DNA of 23,458 nucleotides, taken from assembly GCA_004151065.3 (NCBI GenBank), contig NWUY0300014087.1, positions 14,947-38,404 on the forward strand. Reading direction: 5' to 3'. Each line of letters starts with the position of its first letter. The first letter of the stretch is position 1. Source of the stretch: Larix sibirica (lineage: Eukaryota > Streptophyta > Pinopsida > Pinales > Pinaceae). Position numbers and translations under genes: made by a program. The notes below the pieces were generated by a model. It ran no database searches. It was not told the DNA's origin and saw only the letters and a list, made by a program, of their open reading frames with translations. Below are positions 12,001 to 20,039 of the stretch, piece after piece.

Positions 12001-15000
12001 AGGAAGTCGATCCATGTCAAAAGTGAAGAGATGAGTGGCGAGGATCTAATCTTGAGTTGAGATGTGCTTTAATTGATTCTAATGTGCCTCCACATGTGTG
12101 CTAAAGGAGTCACATCATCAAATTTACCTCAACATATGTGCCACTAGTCAGCTAAGCAAGTTGACTTAGGGAAAATTGGCTAATTTCTCTCAATTAATCC
12201 AAAAAGTGCAATGTCAACTGAGAAATAGAACAAAAGTTCACTTTTCATCTCACCGATTAATTAAACACAAACTTAGGCTTTTAAAATAAAAAAACTCAGG
12301 TCCGCTATCAATTAATCTCCCATGTGCCTGAAATAAGCCTGCAAACCCCCTGTGCCTGGAAAGCCCTCCAGATGGACAACACCCTAGATTTTAATGATTT
12401 ATATGGATAGTAGGTTCAATTCGGTGCCCAAATCTACCAAAGCGTTGTCACGATAGTGGCTGGATCATTCCCATGCATGATCATGAAGTTCTTAGGCTAC
12501 CTGTTGATACTGAAAAGATGACCCTGTAGAATTTGACCAAGTTGGGATACCACCTTGACATGCAAGTGTGGGAGGCTGAAGAAGAGACAAATGGGTGCTC
12601 AAATATACTCTTAGATCTAAAAAATACCGAGTATATCATTCCTATGCATGCCCATGAAAATCAACATTGCATTCTATGGGGAAGGGCCCACCACCTTCTT
12701 GGAACAAATTGATATGAGGTAGTACTGACCAATTTGATGTCATATACTGAAATAAGTGGCAATGGGTATCCAAATATGCTCTCAGGAGTCAGAATCCCTA
12801 GATACCTAGTACAATTCAAGATATGAATTAGGCACCTTTTGGCCCCTATAGACACTGATATACCGGCACTGCAAACCTTGAAAATATGAAGAAGACCTAA
12901 TGGATCATCTATGGCACTGAAATGGAGATGTACTAATGTCATAGGTGTCCTTGGTGGACCGACAACAAAGGGTTTCCACGTGGACCAATTCATAACAAAT
13001 GCAATTAATCATCGTAGTGAGTCATCATATAACTAGTCATGTCATGCATGATAATATACCTACACCACAAGTATCTTCAAACAAGTTTATAAGAAACAAT
13101 GCCAATTTTTTTAACAATGCTTTAGATATTCTTTTTGTATGTTTCTCGGTCTATTCATAAGTAGAAGTCAATTCCTTGAAGTACATGGTCAAAGTTTTAC
13201 TTGGAAACAAGGTTGGTCTTGGTATCATGTGTTGGATGTCTATGTTGAGCCTTAGAGTCTAGAAGTTGTGTCTCGAGTAAAGTTGACTCAAATCAGGTTA
13301 TAGGGTCACATTTTACTTGAGTGATTTGAGTCTATCACTTGTTTTTAAGTTGTGGCTTTCAATATTTTCATTAGCATTTAGAGTTCTGTGATTCTCAACA
13401 TCTCAGAGGGGGAATCCTTTCTCCAAGATGTAGCCACTGTTAACATTGATTTCTTCCTAGGAATATTCATTGTTAATCTTCAAAATGTTATGAGTAAATC
13501 CTTTGGTTCCAGAGTTTGAGATTAGGGCAAGTTATATTTTTCAATAATTTCAGGTTGACATAGGGAACACCATGTTCAATGCTCTACATTATATTTCAGT
13601 TTAGGCTTTAGTTCTAATTTTATTAGGTGCCCCATGTATGCATGCTTCATGCAACACTTGGGGGATCCATGGGAGGGTGATTGCTTCAAAGGGGTACTTC
13701 CCAATTTTGAGATTTGCTATTTTGGGAAGTTTTTGTTTTTAGAAACTTACTATATTTTGCAATTGATTATGATTTTGAGTACCCATGTAATGGTTTTCCA
13801 AAAGGGTATTCTTTGCTTTTTGAAACTACTATTTTCAAATAATTAAGTTTTCTAAATGTCTATTCTTCCAAAAATCAAATAGGTTCGCGTAAACCTTTTT
13901 TGGAGAAGAGCATGGGTGTGAATTTTAGTGGCAATCAAGTTTATTTTTAGACTTTAATTTTTTAGAATGTGACATGCAGGGATGGCATCAAACAATGATG
14001 ACAATGAAAACCTTGAAATTTCAAGTGATTTTGAGAAAGTGCAAGATTTTGTCAAAATTAGGGCACCATGCCAAAAATAGCAGCAATAGGGCACCAGAGA
14101 CACATCTAATGATTTTTTGGGGCATAATCACATCCATTCTGGGTGTTTGAAAGGTTGCTTGCCTAGTAAGCAAGTTTCTATTCTTGAACAGCTGGAGCCC
14201 CTAGCAGGAATGTACCTTTTGCATTAATTTCTATCTTTTCTAGTTGCTATCATTGGCTAGAGATGGAACCCCACAAGGAGGTATTTTTTGATACAAGCAT
14301 CTTATACACTGTGTTTTTTGAGATCTTATCCTATGTGCATCTCCTCTTCTCTTCCTCAACAAGTACAACTTAAGGTTTATAACCAAAACCTAAATCCAAT
14401 ACGTCCTTATGGATCAAACCGCCCCAAACTTCAAGAATACTCCAAGAAACCATAGAATATTAAGTACAAAGGAAATTGAGAGAGAAAGAGAGAGAGAAGT
14501 AGTAGCACTATCCTTATATTTCTAACTCAAGTGTAAAGAAGATTAAGCACAAAGTGCATGATTGATGATGATAATGACTCTCTCCTTCCTCTATTTATAT
14601 GAGAGGTAAGGGAGGCCAACAATACAAAAGTGGACCTAAACCCTTACAAGCAACCTCCTATAANATTTATATGAGAGGTAAGGGAGGTCTACAATGACTA
14701 GTGGATCTAGTCCACTACAAACAACCTACAAGACACAAGTAGGTACACACATGTAAAGCACTCTACACCATGTGACACATCAAGATCCAAGGTGACAACG
14801 ATCAACAAGCAAGGATCTAAGGCATGAGCACTACTCTCCAAGGCTACAAAGCTCCAATGCATCTCCAAGGTCATGTGCCTCCTCAAGGACCACCACACCT
14901 ACATGTGCACTCCCTCAACCCAAGCATTCTCAAGTCAAGTGTAAGCCTCTATGAAAGCAACCAAGAAACCCCATGTTGTCTAAGGTTCAATGCCCTCCTT

Positions 15001-15811
15001 TGGGATACCCATCACTCCTCCTCCAATGCAAGGCATCTTCCAAACAAGAAACCTCCCTTCATATGTCGAATACAGAAAGTCAACTAGCTCCATGGGTCTC
15101 CAAGGAAGAATGTCATACAAAGCATCAATACAAGATCTAGCAATCAATAGTAAGCGACCTCAAATGTGCGTGTCCATCATAGGAAAACCAAGGGTCAACC
15201 ATACATCATGCACCCAACATCACAAGAAGCATCCCCAAACATGGTGTAAACACTTTCAGAGCAACCCCCACTTGTAACATAGAGCCACAAGTTGGAATAG
15301 TTTGGTGTTGTCAGAATTGGTGGGTTTGGTCAGTTCAAAACTTCAATGTACAAATTAGTTGATTCGGCCAAGAACCAAACCAATCTGCTCCTGATTTGGT
15401 TTAATTTCATAATCAAGTGGTTTTCCATGAAAATAGTTTTAACTGTCCAATTTACAATAGAATCGACAAGTTTCTATAAGTATGATTTGGTGATGCATTG
15501 TTTCATCATGTCAATTGAGGTGTTATATATGATGGAGGTACAACAATTACCCCTAAAGTTGGAGTAGGTTACATTGCATGTTGACTATTATGTTTCTCTA
15601 CAAATGTATATTTATATGAATTTTTGGTTGCAAGGAGGCATGAAATGGACTCATTACAATTATAAAGGAACTAGTCAAATAATATACCAAAAATTAGAAC
15701 TCGGAACAAATAGAAATAGGAAAATGAAGACACATATACACAAAAGGAAAGAAACAACCAAATGAACCATAGACAAATGTGATGGTAGAAGAAATAATAG
15801 ACTGAAATGGA

Positions 15812-15847
<36 letters not shown>

Positions 15848-17442
15848 AATAATAATAATGTCTGCACTAAGTATCATTAGTTACCTATGTTGAATTTGTG
15901 GTCTCTAACTATCACTAGTGCTTTTAAATCCTTAGGCTAGTGCTCTACTGAAATAGAGAGGAGACATCAGACATCAAGGTGATTGAATGATGGGTGCATG
16001 TTATTTTTCTTGACATGATTTTTGCACATCATTACAGTTTAATGTTTAATTAATGTTGGCACACACAATGTAGGGTGGATTCCATTTAAGTAATAGGTTC
16101 ATTTGCAGTTACAAAAACACAATGTGTTAGGTTATTAGTGACATATTTGCTGTGTTACACAGGGATGCATCCCCAAGGGTAGGAAACGCGCTCCCATGCT
16201 CCCACACATCCCAAAAACTTGGAAACTCCATTGGAAATGTTCTCCCCGCATTCCTGTTTGAAGGAAACTCAAGGAAATGCAAAAGGGGATGTTTCCTGGA
16301 AAAAGGGAAATGTTTCCCTCCTAAAAATGGCATCCCCACATTTGCTTTGACTATTTTTGACAAAAAAATAAAAATTAAACGATAAAGGGCCATGTCGTCC
16401 TCTATTTTCCTTCTCTCTAGCCTCGATTTCATTTTGCTATTCAATATGGTTGTATTTCTGATTGTGTTTTATCAGTGATAGCTTATTTATGGTTGTATTT
16501 CATTTTATCTCACTTGATGTATGTTGTAAACTTGTATTAACCTTTATATTATAAAATTAAAGGCTTTAATGACTTATGCTCCAACTTCCAATTTTTATGT
16601 ATTTTAATATAAATTTTGTAATATTTATGGCGGTGTCCCCTAGGTTGAAGACCCTGACGTCCCCTTTGACGTTTCCTAAAATTTAAGTGAAACTTCTATA
16701 TAGGTTGTTCCTGCATTTCCCTGCTCCCACATCCCTGCATCCCGGAAACTTGGTGGAACATTGCATATTTGATGGATGTTGTCATGTGCATTAATACACT
16801 ATTTTGTGTTTGAATTTACTTTGTAAATGTCAGATGATGTGGTGATCATTACTAGTCCAGCCTTTCCATCTCAAGGATATTCATCATTACTAGTCCTCAA
16901 ATATATTTGCTTTAGCCATGATTTTGTCTTTTACCCTAATTCGTTTATGGGGAAAACCATTTAAAGGAAAATTTCAGAAGATGGAAAGACCTCATAGCAT
17001 CTTGAGACTAAAAAGTATGTAACTTTTCTTATGGTTGTTATAGCCTATTAGGAGATCAAACAAAAATGACCATTTTTACTACAAAATATAATTCTCATAT
17101 TAAATCAGTTTTATCGATTATGATTCTGATTTCTATTGATGGTGTGTAGAAGGATTATTAATACAGATCAACTGAATTTCTCTTGTTAGTAATTGTTTAG
17201 TGAAAATGCCATGATTTTATCATTATGTAGATAGACAGCAATCAAACTTCTAATTCATATAGCATATGCCATTGTTTTTTGCTATTTAATTTTCTTTTCT
17301 TTTTTGTATGTGTGCAGAAATATATCTAGATGATGAAGAATTGAAGAGCCTAGAAAACTTGAAGCAACAATGTCATACTTGGCAACAAGGCTTTGATTTA
17401 TACCAAAATTATTTGGGTGCTAATGTTTACAGGAATCCCTAA
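2540..17442 (+). CDS. TAF1C: TAF1C/Rrn6-like RNA polymerase I core-promoter factor subunit (5' part missing)
   Basis: Family knowledge: TAF1C (yeast Rrn6) is a subunit of the SL1/core factor that places RNA polymerase I on the rDNA promoter in the nucleolus. It has an N-terminal WD-like beta-propeller and a helical C-terminal part. Seen here: eight exons join without a stop into 762 residues. Numbering from exon 2, landmarks are ACWNPHLPEES (1-11), WHPRILLV (near 95), LLFDSRQPLTPILQ (167-180), RLSELR (exon 3), FLGFSLMHLTGTGDL (exon 4), RLWMSLPMDLLELA (exon 8 start), LLGPILPLPFLLAL, VSLADDR and a C-terminal WQQGFDLYQNYL. These match, in order, the blocks I know from plant TAF1C-like proteins. 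All junction phases agree, and the total of 2,289 nt is divisible by three. The full protein is usually about 850-900 residues, so the N-terminal part is outside the window or not recognised. Family assignment comes from recognised motifs, not from a search. Confidence 0.88.
3080..3720 (+). other. Intron 2 (641 nt, U2-type)
   Basis: GTAGTT donor, long T-rich tract and CAG acceptor. It contains no recognised element. Confidence 0.85.
3721..3823 (+). CDS. TAF1C-like exon 3
   Basis: 103 nt encoding WEHGLKQSPGYLQMCRLSEL and a following RTSIRNDYKWASDS; it ends in phase 1. The acceptor follows a strong pyrimidine tract (TTTTTTTTTCCAG) and the donor is CAG|GTACGA. The W.HGL...Y....RLSELR pattern is a conserved block of plant TAF1C proteins. 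Confidence 0.9.
3824..4159 (+). other. Intron 3 (336 nt, U2-type)
   Basis: GTACGA donor, AT-rich body with an 11-T run near 4101-4111, acceptor TTATTTCAG. Nothing else is seen in it. Confidence 0.85.
4160..4693 (+). CDS. TAF1C-like exon 4
   Basis: 534 nt, phase 1 in and phase 1 out; it joins exon 3 as G|GT = Gly. It carries GEIRVFCYGPRP, YAWELPS and FLGFSLMHLTGTGDLVSQQY. The end is taken at the consensus donor CAAATT|GTAAGAAT. The frame stays open to 4800, so reading past the donor would add about 35 unrelated residues and then stop. Confidence 0.88.
4811..4867 (+). CDS. TAF1C-like micro-exon 5, ending at a U12-type donor
   Basis: 57 nt encoding DLPKSAEHTYRRFLYFVH, with split codons at both ends (T|TG Leu and T|AT Tyr). 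The acceptor is TTGTTGGCAG. The donor GTATCCTTTTC matches the minor-spliceosome consensus. RRFLYFVHYL lines up with the family's short hydrophobic/aromatic block after the long exon 4 region. Confidence 0.82.
4868..5006 (+). other. Intron 5, U12-type (GT-AG minor-spliceosome) intron, 139 nt
   Basis: The 5' splice site reads GTATCCTTTTC, an exact match to the U12 consensus (A/G)TATCCTTT. The 3' end has TTTAACGGCTTTCTAAG: TTTAAC fits the right-hand core of the TCCTTAAC branch site, and the likely branch A at 4994 lies 12 nt before the intron end. The region lacks the long pyrimidine tract of U2 introns. Splicing gives T|AT Tyr and keeps the frame. Confidence 0.78.
5007..5105 (+). CDS. TAF1C-like exon 6
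   Basis: 99 nt, phase 1 at both ends, encoding LKTGSTLEDGIWSGSAACLK, then CKTNERDLFKSS. The acceptor TTTCTAAG lies 12 nt after a TTTAAC branch-like site; the donor TCAG|GTAACAG is ordinary U2-type. The boundary is supported by exact phase agreement with exons 5 and 7. Confidence 0.8.
5249..5366 (+). CDS. TAF1C-like exon 7, ending at a second U12-type donor
   Basis: 118 nt, entering in phase 1 (G|GC Gly) and leaving in phase 2 (AT|A Ile). It encodes QVLLDEFTGGLREAHNANML and then GSLPPLNDIFHHITVPCS. In plant relatives a 'DI..P.SI.E.A.R.LW' sequence spans this junction. The joined product reads NDIFHHITVPCSIYEISCQR across exons 7 and 8, which supports the chosen donor at 5367. Confidence 0.85.
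5367..6073 (+). other. Intron 7, U12-type intron, 707 nt
   Basis: The donor GTATCCTTTCTC is a perfect U12 match. Just before the acceptor, TCCTTTAC (6058-6065) differs from the TCCTTRAC branch consensus at one position. The branch A at 6064 lies 9 nt from the final G of ATGTCAAG (6073). The acceptor has no polypyrimidine tract, as expected for a U12 intron. Splicing gives AT|A Ile and restores a conserved family block across the junction. Confidence 0.82.
6074..6786 (+). CDS. TAF1C-like exon 8: helical C-terminal region
   Basis: 713 nt, phase 2 in and phase 1 out. It starts YEISCQRLWMSLPMDLLELA, a strongly conserved family block, followed by FLQIFPPDYVRMPLF, LLGPILPLPFLLALQQ and VVSLADDRD. 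It then gives an acidic, less conserved stretch and the SICPINLSFVGA segment near the end. The acceptor is CATGTCAAG after a TCCTTTAC branch-like site. The donor is GGAGCAG|GTATGT. Stopping at 6872 without splicing would lose the conserved WQ..F..YQ tail, so splicing to 17318 is preferred. Confidence 0.9.
7400..8200 (+). pseudogene. Broken protein-like frames, possibly transposon ORF1
   Basis: Two stretches read as protein broken by few stops. About 7404-7622 gives VQTQSCILVSREDPCSAATT. About 7654-7917 is Ser/Pro-rich (VMSPVSVLPVLGPAQMESLL) with two internal stops. The region lies just upstream of the LINE endonuclease, on the same strand, where an ORF1/gag-like protein would sit. I recognise no diagnostic domain such as an RRM or zinc knuckle, so this is an inference from position. 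Confidence 0.3.
9005..9900 (+). mobile_element. Degenerate LINE (L1-type) ORF2 fragment: endonuclease domain only
   Basis: Several frames joined by frameshifts carry the signatures of the APE-type endonuclease at the start of plant L1 ORF2. These are MSWNVRRL at 9005, FCSICAPN (family form YAPN) near 9312-9335, ILEGDFNMVEWSKDTRR near 9395-9445, and DYGRWLTWSNSRCRHEHIQA with RMDRF at about 9544-9620. Further similarity fades by about 9900. Several stops and shifts interrupt it, so it is inactive. The reverse transcriptase that should follow is absent. Orientation is the same as the host gene, and it sits inside the 10.5-kb intron. Confidence 0.8.
10571..10870. repeat. Diverged tandem duplication, period about 180 bp
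   Basis: GCTGTAACTTATAGATCTGA at 10571 recurs as GCTGTAGTTTTAGATCTGAA at 10751. Matching downstream blocks are CCAGCAAGAAA/CTAGCAAGAAA, AGATCTAACTAGC/AGTTCTAGCC, and CTTTAAGG/ACTTAAGG. Two copies with many substitutions and small gaps indicate an old duplication. Confidence 0.6.
12426..12940. repeat. Degenerate tandem repeat, period 171 bp, about three units
   Basis: GCCCAAATCTAC (12426), GCTCAAATATAC (12597) and ATCCAAATATGC (12768) are spaced exactly 171 bp. In the first two units ATCATTCC(C/T)ATGCATG follows at the same offset. Unit identity is low, so this is old. No protein is recognised in the frame that crosses it on the minus strand. Confidence 0.6.
14593..14736. repeat. Tandem duplication, period 72 bp, with an N at the boundary
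   Basis: ATTTATATGAGAGGTAAGGG at 14593 recurs at 14665. The similarity continues through AGTGGA(C/T)CTA and CAA(G/A)CAACCT. The ambiguous base at 14664 sits exactly at the unit junction. Confidence 0.75.
15812..15859. repeat. Compound microsatellite (GAT)12(AAT)4
   Basis: Twelve uninterrupted GAT units at 15812-15847 are followed by four AAT units at 15848-15859. The long isoleucine-rich frame on the minus strand here is a translation artefact of this repeat. Confidence 0.95.
16152..16757. repeat. Unclassified dispersed-repeat-like segment with similar ends
   Basis: Both ends carry a C-rich motif in the same orientation: GCTCCCACACATCCC then AAACTTGG near 16197-16222, and GCTCCCACATCCC, GCATCCCGG then AAACTTGG near 16720-16752. 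The inside has repeated GGAAA/TTTCC motifs, including GGGAAATGTTTCCC at 16305-16318. The composition differs from the AT-rich surroundings. It is probably a decayed transposon or two copies of one motif family; the class is unknown. Confidence 0.45.
17318..17442 (+). CDS. TAF1C-like last exon (C-terminus and stop)
   Basis: 125 nt: it completes Glu (G|AA) and encodes IYLDDEELKSLENLKQQCHT, WQQGFDLYQN and YLGANVYRNP, then TAA at 17440-17442. The acceptor is a long T-rich tract ending TGTGTGCAG. The E.L..L..LK.Q...WQ.GF..YQ pattern is the usual extreme C-terminus of plant TAF1C proteins, so this is the natural end of the protein. A GT at 17425 could in principle be a donor, but it is a poor match. 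Confidence 0.85.
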
Positions 17443-18430
17443 TGTTTTTCATTTTACTTGATTAGCATCTATTTTATTTCATCAATATTTCATGGTCAAT
17501 TTATCGATATCCTTAAAGAGAGAAGTTCTTGGAAATCCAGAAGAACGTAGAACAGAAGATGTTCTGATTGTGGGCATAACAAAAAATGTAAGCAAACGAA
17601 CAGTTCATTTACAAATACATTGACTTGAAAGGGCATGTGGATCCACAGATATAGGAGCGACACATTTAGCCCATCAATGAGAAGATCATACAAATGTAAT
17701 CTGCATGGATGGGATTCAGATCTATCCATGCTTTAGTGGCTCTAACATGGTTGGACTTTCATCAATACAGTTCTTGTATTGCAATTTTACTTTAATGGGT
17801 AGGTGAAATCATCCTGCTCACGGATCATTGAAGGAAACATTTCATCACGGAAAATGTGCTTGTGGCAATGTTGAGACCAGGGCTTGTTATGAATGTAATT
17901 ATATCCGTTTACAGTTTTGTGATTTAATTTTTTCATCCGATTGAATATTCTTTATTTTGTTGATCTTTATCATGTAATCCAATGTCAAAACTTTGGACAA
18001 AGCAATAAGTTAGATAAGAAGCAAGAGTGGTGTGCTTGAGGAACATCAATAAACCTAGCTATTGTGTTATTTTCTCCAAGATTGAGCTTTAGTTAGCCAC
18101 GTTGAAGAATGGTTGTATTAATCAAAGTTTACTTGGTAGATTTGCTGAATTAGAAAACAAAACTAATCAGATATTGAATCATTTCAGCAGATTTCAAGAT
18201 TCTACTTTATTTATTTGTGATTAATGGAGAATTATTACAAATTATAACCATTCAGCAAGAGTAAGTCATCTCGACATGGAATAGTTGAGGGAATTGACAT
18301 GGATTGATTATATAAAGATGAAGAGAGATCAATGATTAGCTAGATAGAGCTTAGGTTGTTATAAGAGAGTTAGCAAAACTAACAACTCGAGTCCAAAAGA
18401 GACAATGGCAAGAAGATCAAAGCCAACAAT
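17443..18430 (+). other. 3' flank / probable 3' UTR of the TAF1C-like gene
   Basis: AT-rich sequence after the stop codon. No canonical AATAAA is close to the stop; plant poly(A) signals are loose, so the transcript end cannot be fixed. No further family sequence is seen. Confidence 0.4.
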
Positions 18431-18565
18431 AACTTATGTATAATAGAGTAACAAGATGTTGAATGAGGTTTTTTTAATATATAATGATGCTTCATCCTTA
18501 ACTTGTGTATAATAGAGTAACAAGAAGATGCTGAGCGAGGTTTTTTTAATATATGGTATGGTTCA
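18431..18565. repeat. Tandem duplication, period 69 bp
   Basis: AACTTATGTATAATAGAGTA at 18431 recurs as AACTTGTGTATAATAGAGTA at 18500. Both are followed by ACAAGA, TG(T/C)TGA, GAGGTTTTTTTAATATAT. Identity is high, with one 3-nt insertion in the second copy. Confidence 0.85.
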
Positions 18566-18975
18566 TGGACTCGACCACCCGCAAAGTGTCAAACTTACTT
18601 GCATCTAAGATACAACAAAAAAGGGGTAACTATTTTATTGAATTTGTCTAGGTCTCGCATCTAGCCCTAATCATGTCATCATGAGTGGGGTGATCTAGCC
18701 CAGATTAATTGGTGGATGGCCTAACAAGCCATCTTTACCATTGAAACAACATTGCTTTATCAAGTGAAAATCATTTAAAAAGATTCAGGAATAAAAGTAG
18801 AAAGTGGATTAAAGAGACCACAAGTTGTGGTCCAGTCCTACTTAAGAGTGCTAAAAGAAATTAAATAAGTTGATGTAAAAGAGAAGTAGTTGAAGAGAGC
18901 CTTGGAAGCAAAGGCCAAAGGAGGATTGCTTGAAGGATGTTGAAGTAAAGAGATTTCAACTTTGCTTTGATAACT

Positions 18976-19135
18976 TTTGAGTGGAATACCCTAGAACAAG
19001 ATACATCAAAATCTCAAGTATTGGATCAATTGAAATATTTAAAAATTGCTACCTATTTGAGTGCAGTACCCTAGAACAAGATACATCAAAATCTAAAGTA
19101 TTGTATCAATTGAATTATTTAAGGATTGATCCCTT
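18976..19135. repeat. Tandem duplication, period 80 bp
   Basis: TTTGAGTG at 18976 and 19056 is followed in both by TACCCTAGAACAAGATACAT, CAAAATCT and ATCAATTGAA. About 10% of positions differ. Confidence 0.85.
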
Positions 19136-19504
19136 GGTAAAATATTGAAGGATCTGAATATAAATTAAGGTCAAAAGATCGAAATCAACATTTGGGAAGA
19201 AAATATTATTGGTGGTAAAGAAGAAGAAAGTCAATCAGTGAACTTAGTTTCACTATGAAGTTTAATCCTAAGAAAGAGCATGCTTGTAAAGGGTGTTAAG
19301 TCAACAGTTATATTGACAAGTCTCATTTGTCGAGTTGAATACTTTAATTAGAGTGGATATTTTGGGGAAATAAAAGGCTTCAAGCTAAAGAGATGGGTAG
19401 AAAGATGAATCACTGGAAATACAATATTATAATGGCATAGAATAATGGATGACCTTTTGGAGTTGAGAATGATTTTGCCTCTATGAATGTTATGAAGACA
19501 AAGC

Positions 19505-19582
19505 AACATTAGTTTGTATGTGAGACCGTTTGGAAACTCACCTAACATTAGTTTGTATGTGAGACCATTTGGAAACCCACCT
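19505..19582. repeat. Tandem duplication, 2 x 39 bp
   Basis: AACATTAGTTTGTATGTGAG occurs at 19505 and 19544, directly adjacent, continuing ACC(G/A)TTTGGAAAC(T/C)CACCT. Only two differences are seen over 39 bp, so it is recent. Confidence 0.92.
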
Positions 19583-19898
19583 TGTTAATGATGAAGTTGT
19601 ACATTTGGTTGAATTTGAAGAATCTTTTAGAGGTTCAACTATAGGTTGGTTCATGAACGTGAGCACAGGAGAACATGGTTATTTTAAGGATGAGGTTCAT
19701 GAACATTCTTCATTCCTTCTTTTCTACAACTTACTAAATAAAAGATGTCAAAAGAATAATCTAAAGAACTTGTTTAAGATTATTCTAAATAAAAGATGTC
19801 AAAAGAATAATCTAAAGAACTTGTTTATGATTATTGTAAATAAAAGATGTCAAAAGAATAATCTAAAGAATTTGTTTAAGATTATTTTAGAAGGTTAA
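19569..19898 (+). other. 109-codon open frame of unknown nature containing a 17-residue repeat
   Basis: The frame begins in the second 39-bp repeat (ATT/ATG-type start METHLVND) and reads EFEESFRGSTIGWFMNVS before running into three copies of NKRCQKNNLKNLFKII. I recognise no domain. The composition (Asn/Lys/Leu-rich repeat, AT-rich codons) and surroundings favour a fragment of a decayed element or a chance frame over a real gene. Confidence 0.2.
19736..19888. repeat. Tandem repeat, 3 x 51 bp
   Basis: Units at 19736, 19787 and 19838 each start AAATAAAAGATGTCAAAAGA and end near AAGATTATT(C/G/T)T. Only a few substitutions separate the copies. 51 is a multiple of three, so the frame is kept across all copies. 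Confidence 0.95.
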
Positions 19899-20039
19899 GG
19901 ATTGGTTGAGTTGATTCATAAATGAAGTTACAAAAGATTGCAACAAGAATGTTTTGTAACAGGACTGGCTAAAATATTGAGGTACGTCAAAGTTTTTATC
20001 CCTAAAACTTTTGAAGGAACAAAAAGGTTCTTTAACTTA

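Larger units (their letters stand above)
6787..17317 (+). other. Intron 8, 10,531 nt, filled with repeat debris
   Basis: It runs from GTATGT (6787) to TGTGTGCAG (17317), joining the SFVGA tail of exon 8 to IYLDDEEL with a matching phase. Recognised contents are listed separately: a LINE endonuclease fragment, tandem repeats of 180, 171 and 72 bp, a trinucleotide microsatellite and the 16.15-16.76 kb repeat. The rest (6.8-7.4, 9.9-10.5, 11.0-12.4, 13.0-14.5, 14.8-15.8 and 16.8-17.3 kb) is AT-rich and shows no gene I can support. Confidence 0.85.

Noticed and set aside
12426-12940. Centromeric satellite because of the 171-bp period
   Set aside because: Only about three low-identity units inside a gene intron; the shared length with known alpha satellite is not evidence of relationship.
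14824-15277. Two overlapping plus-strand frames (87 and 95 residues), His/Pro/Ser-rich
   Set aside because: Overlapping frames of equal quality in a CA-rich stretch point to composition, not coding.
15671-15877. Minus-strand frame with a long isoleucine run
   Set aside because: It is the translation of the (GAT)n(AAT)n microsatellite, with no flanking conserved sequence.
17511-17587. Possible extra exon ending in a good donor (AAAAAAT|GTAAGC)
   Set aside because: The family C-terminal motif and a stop codon already occur in exon 9. The candidate's acceptor is weak and its peptide matches nothing I know.
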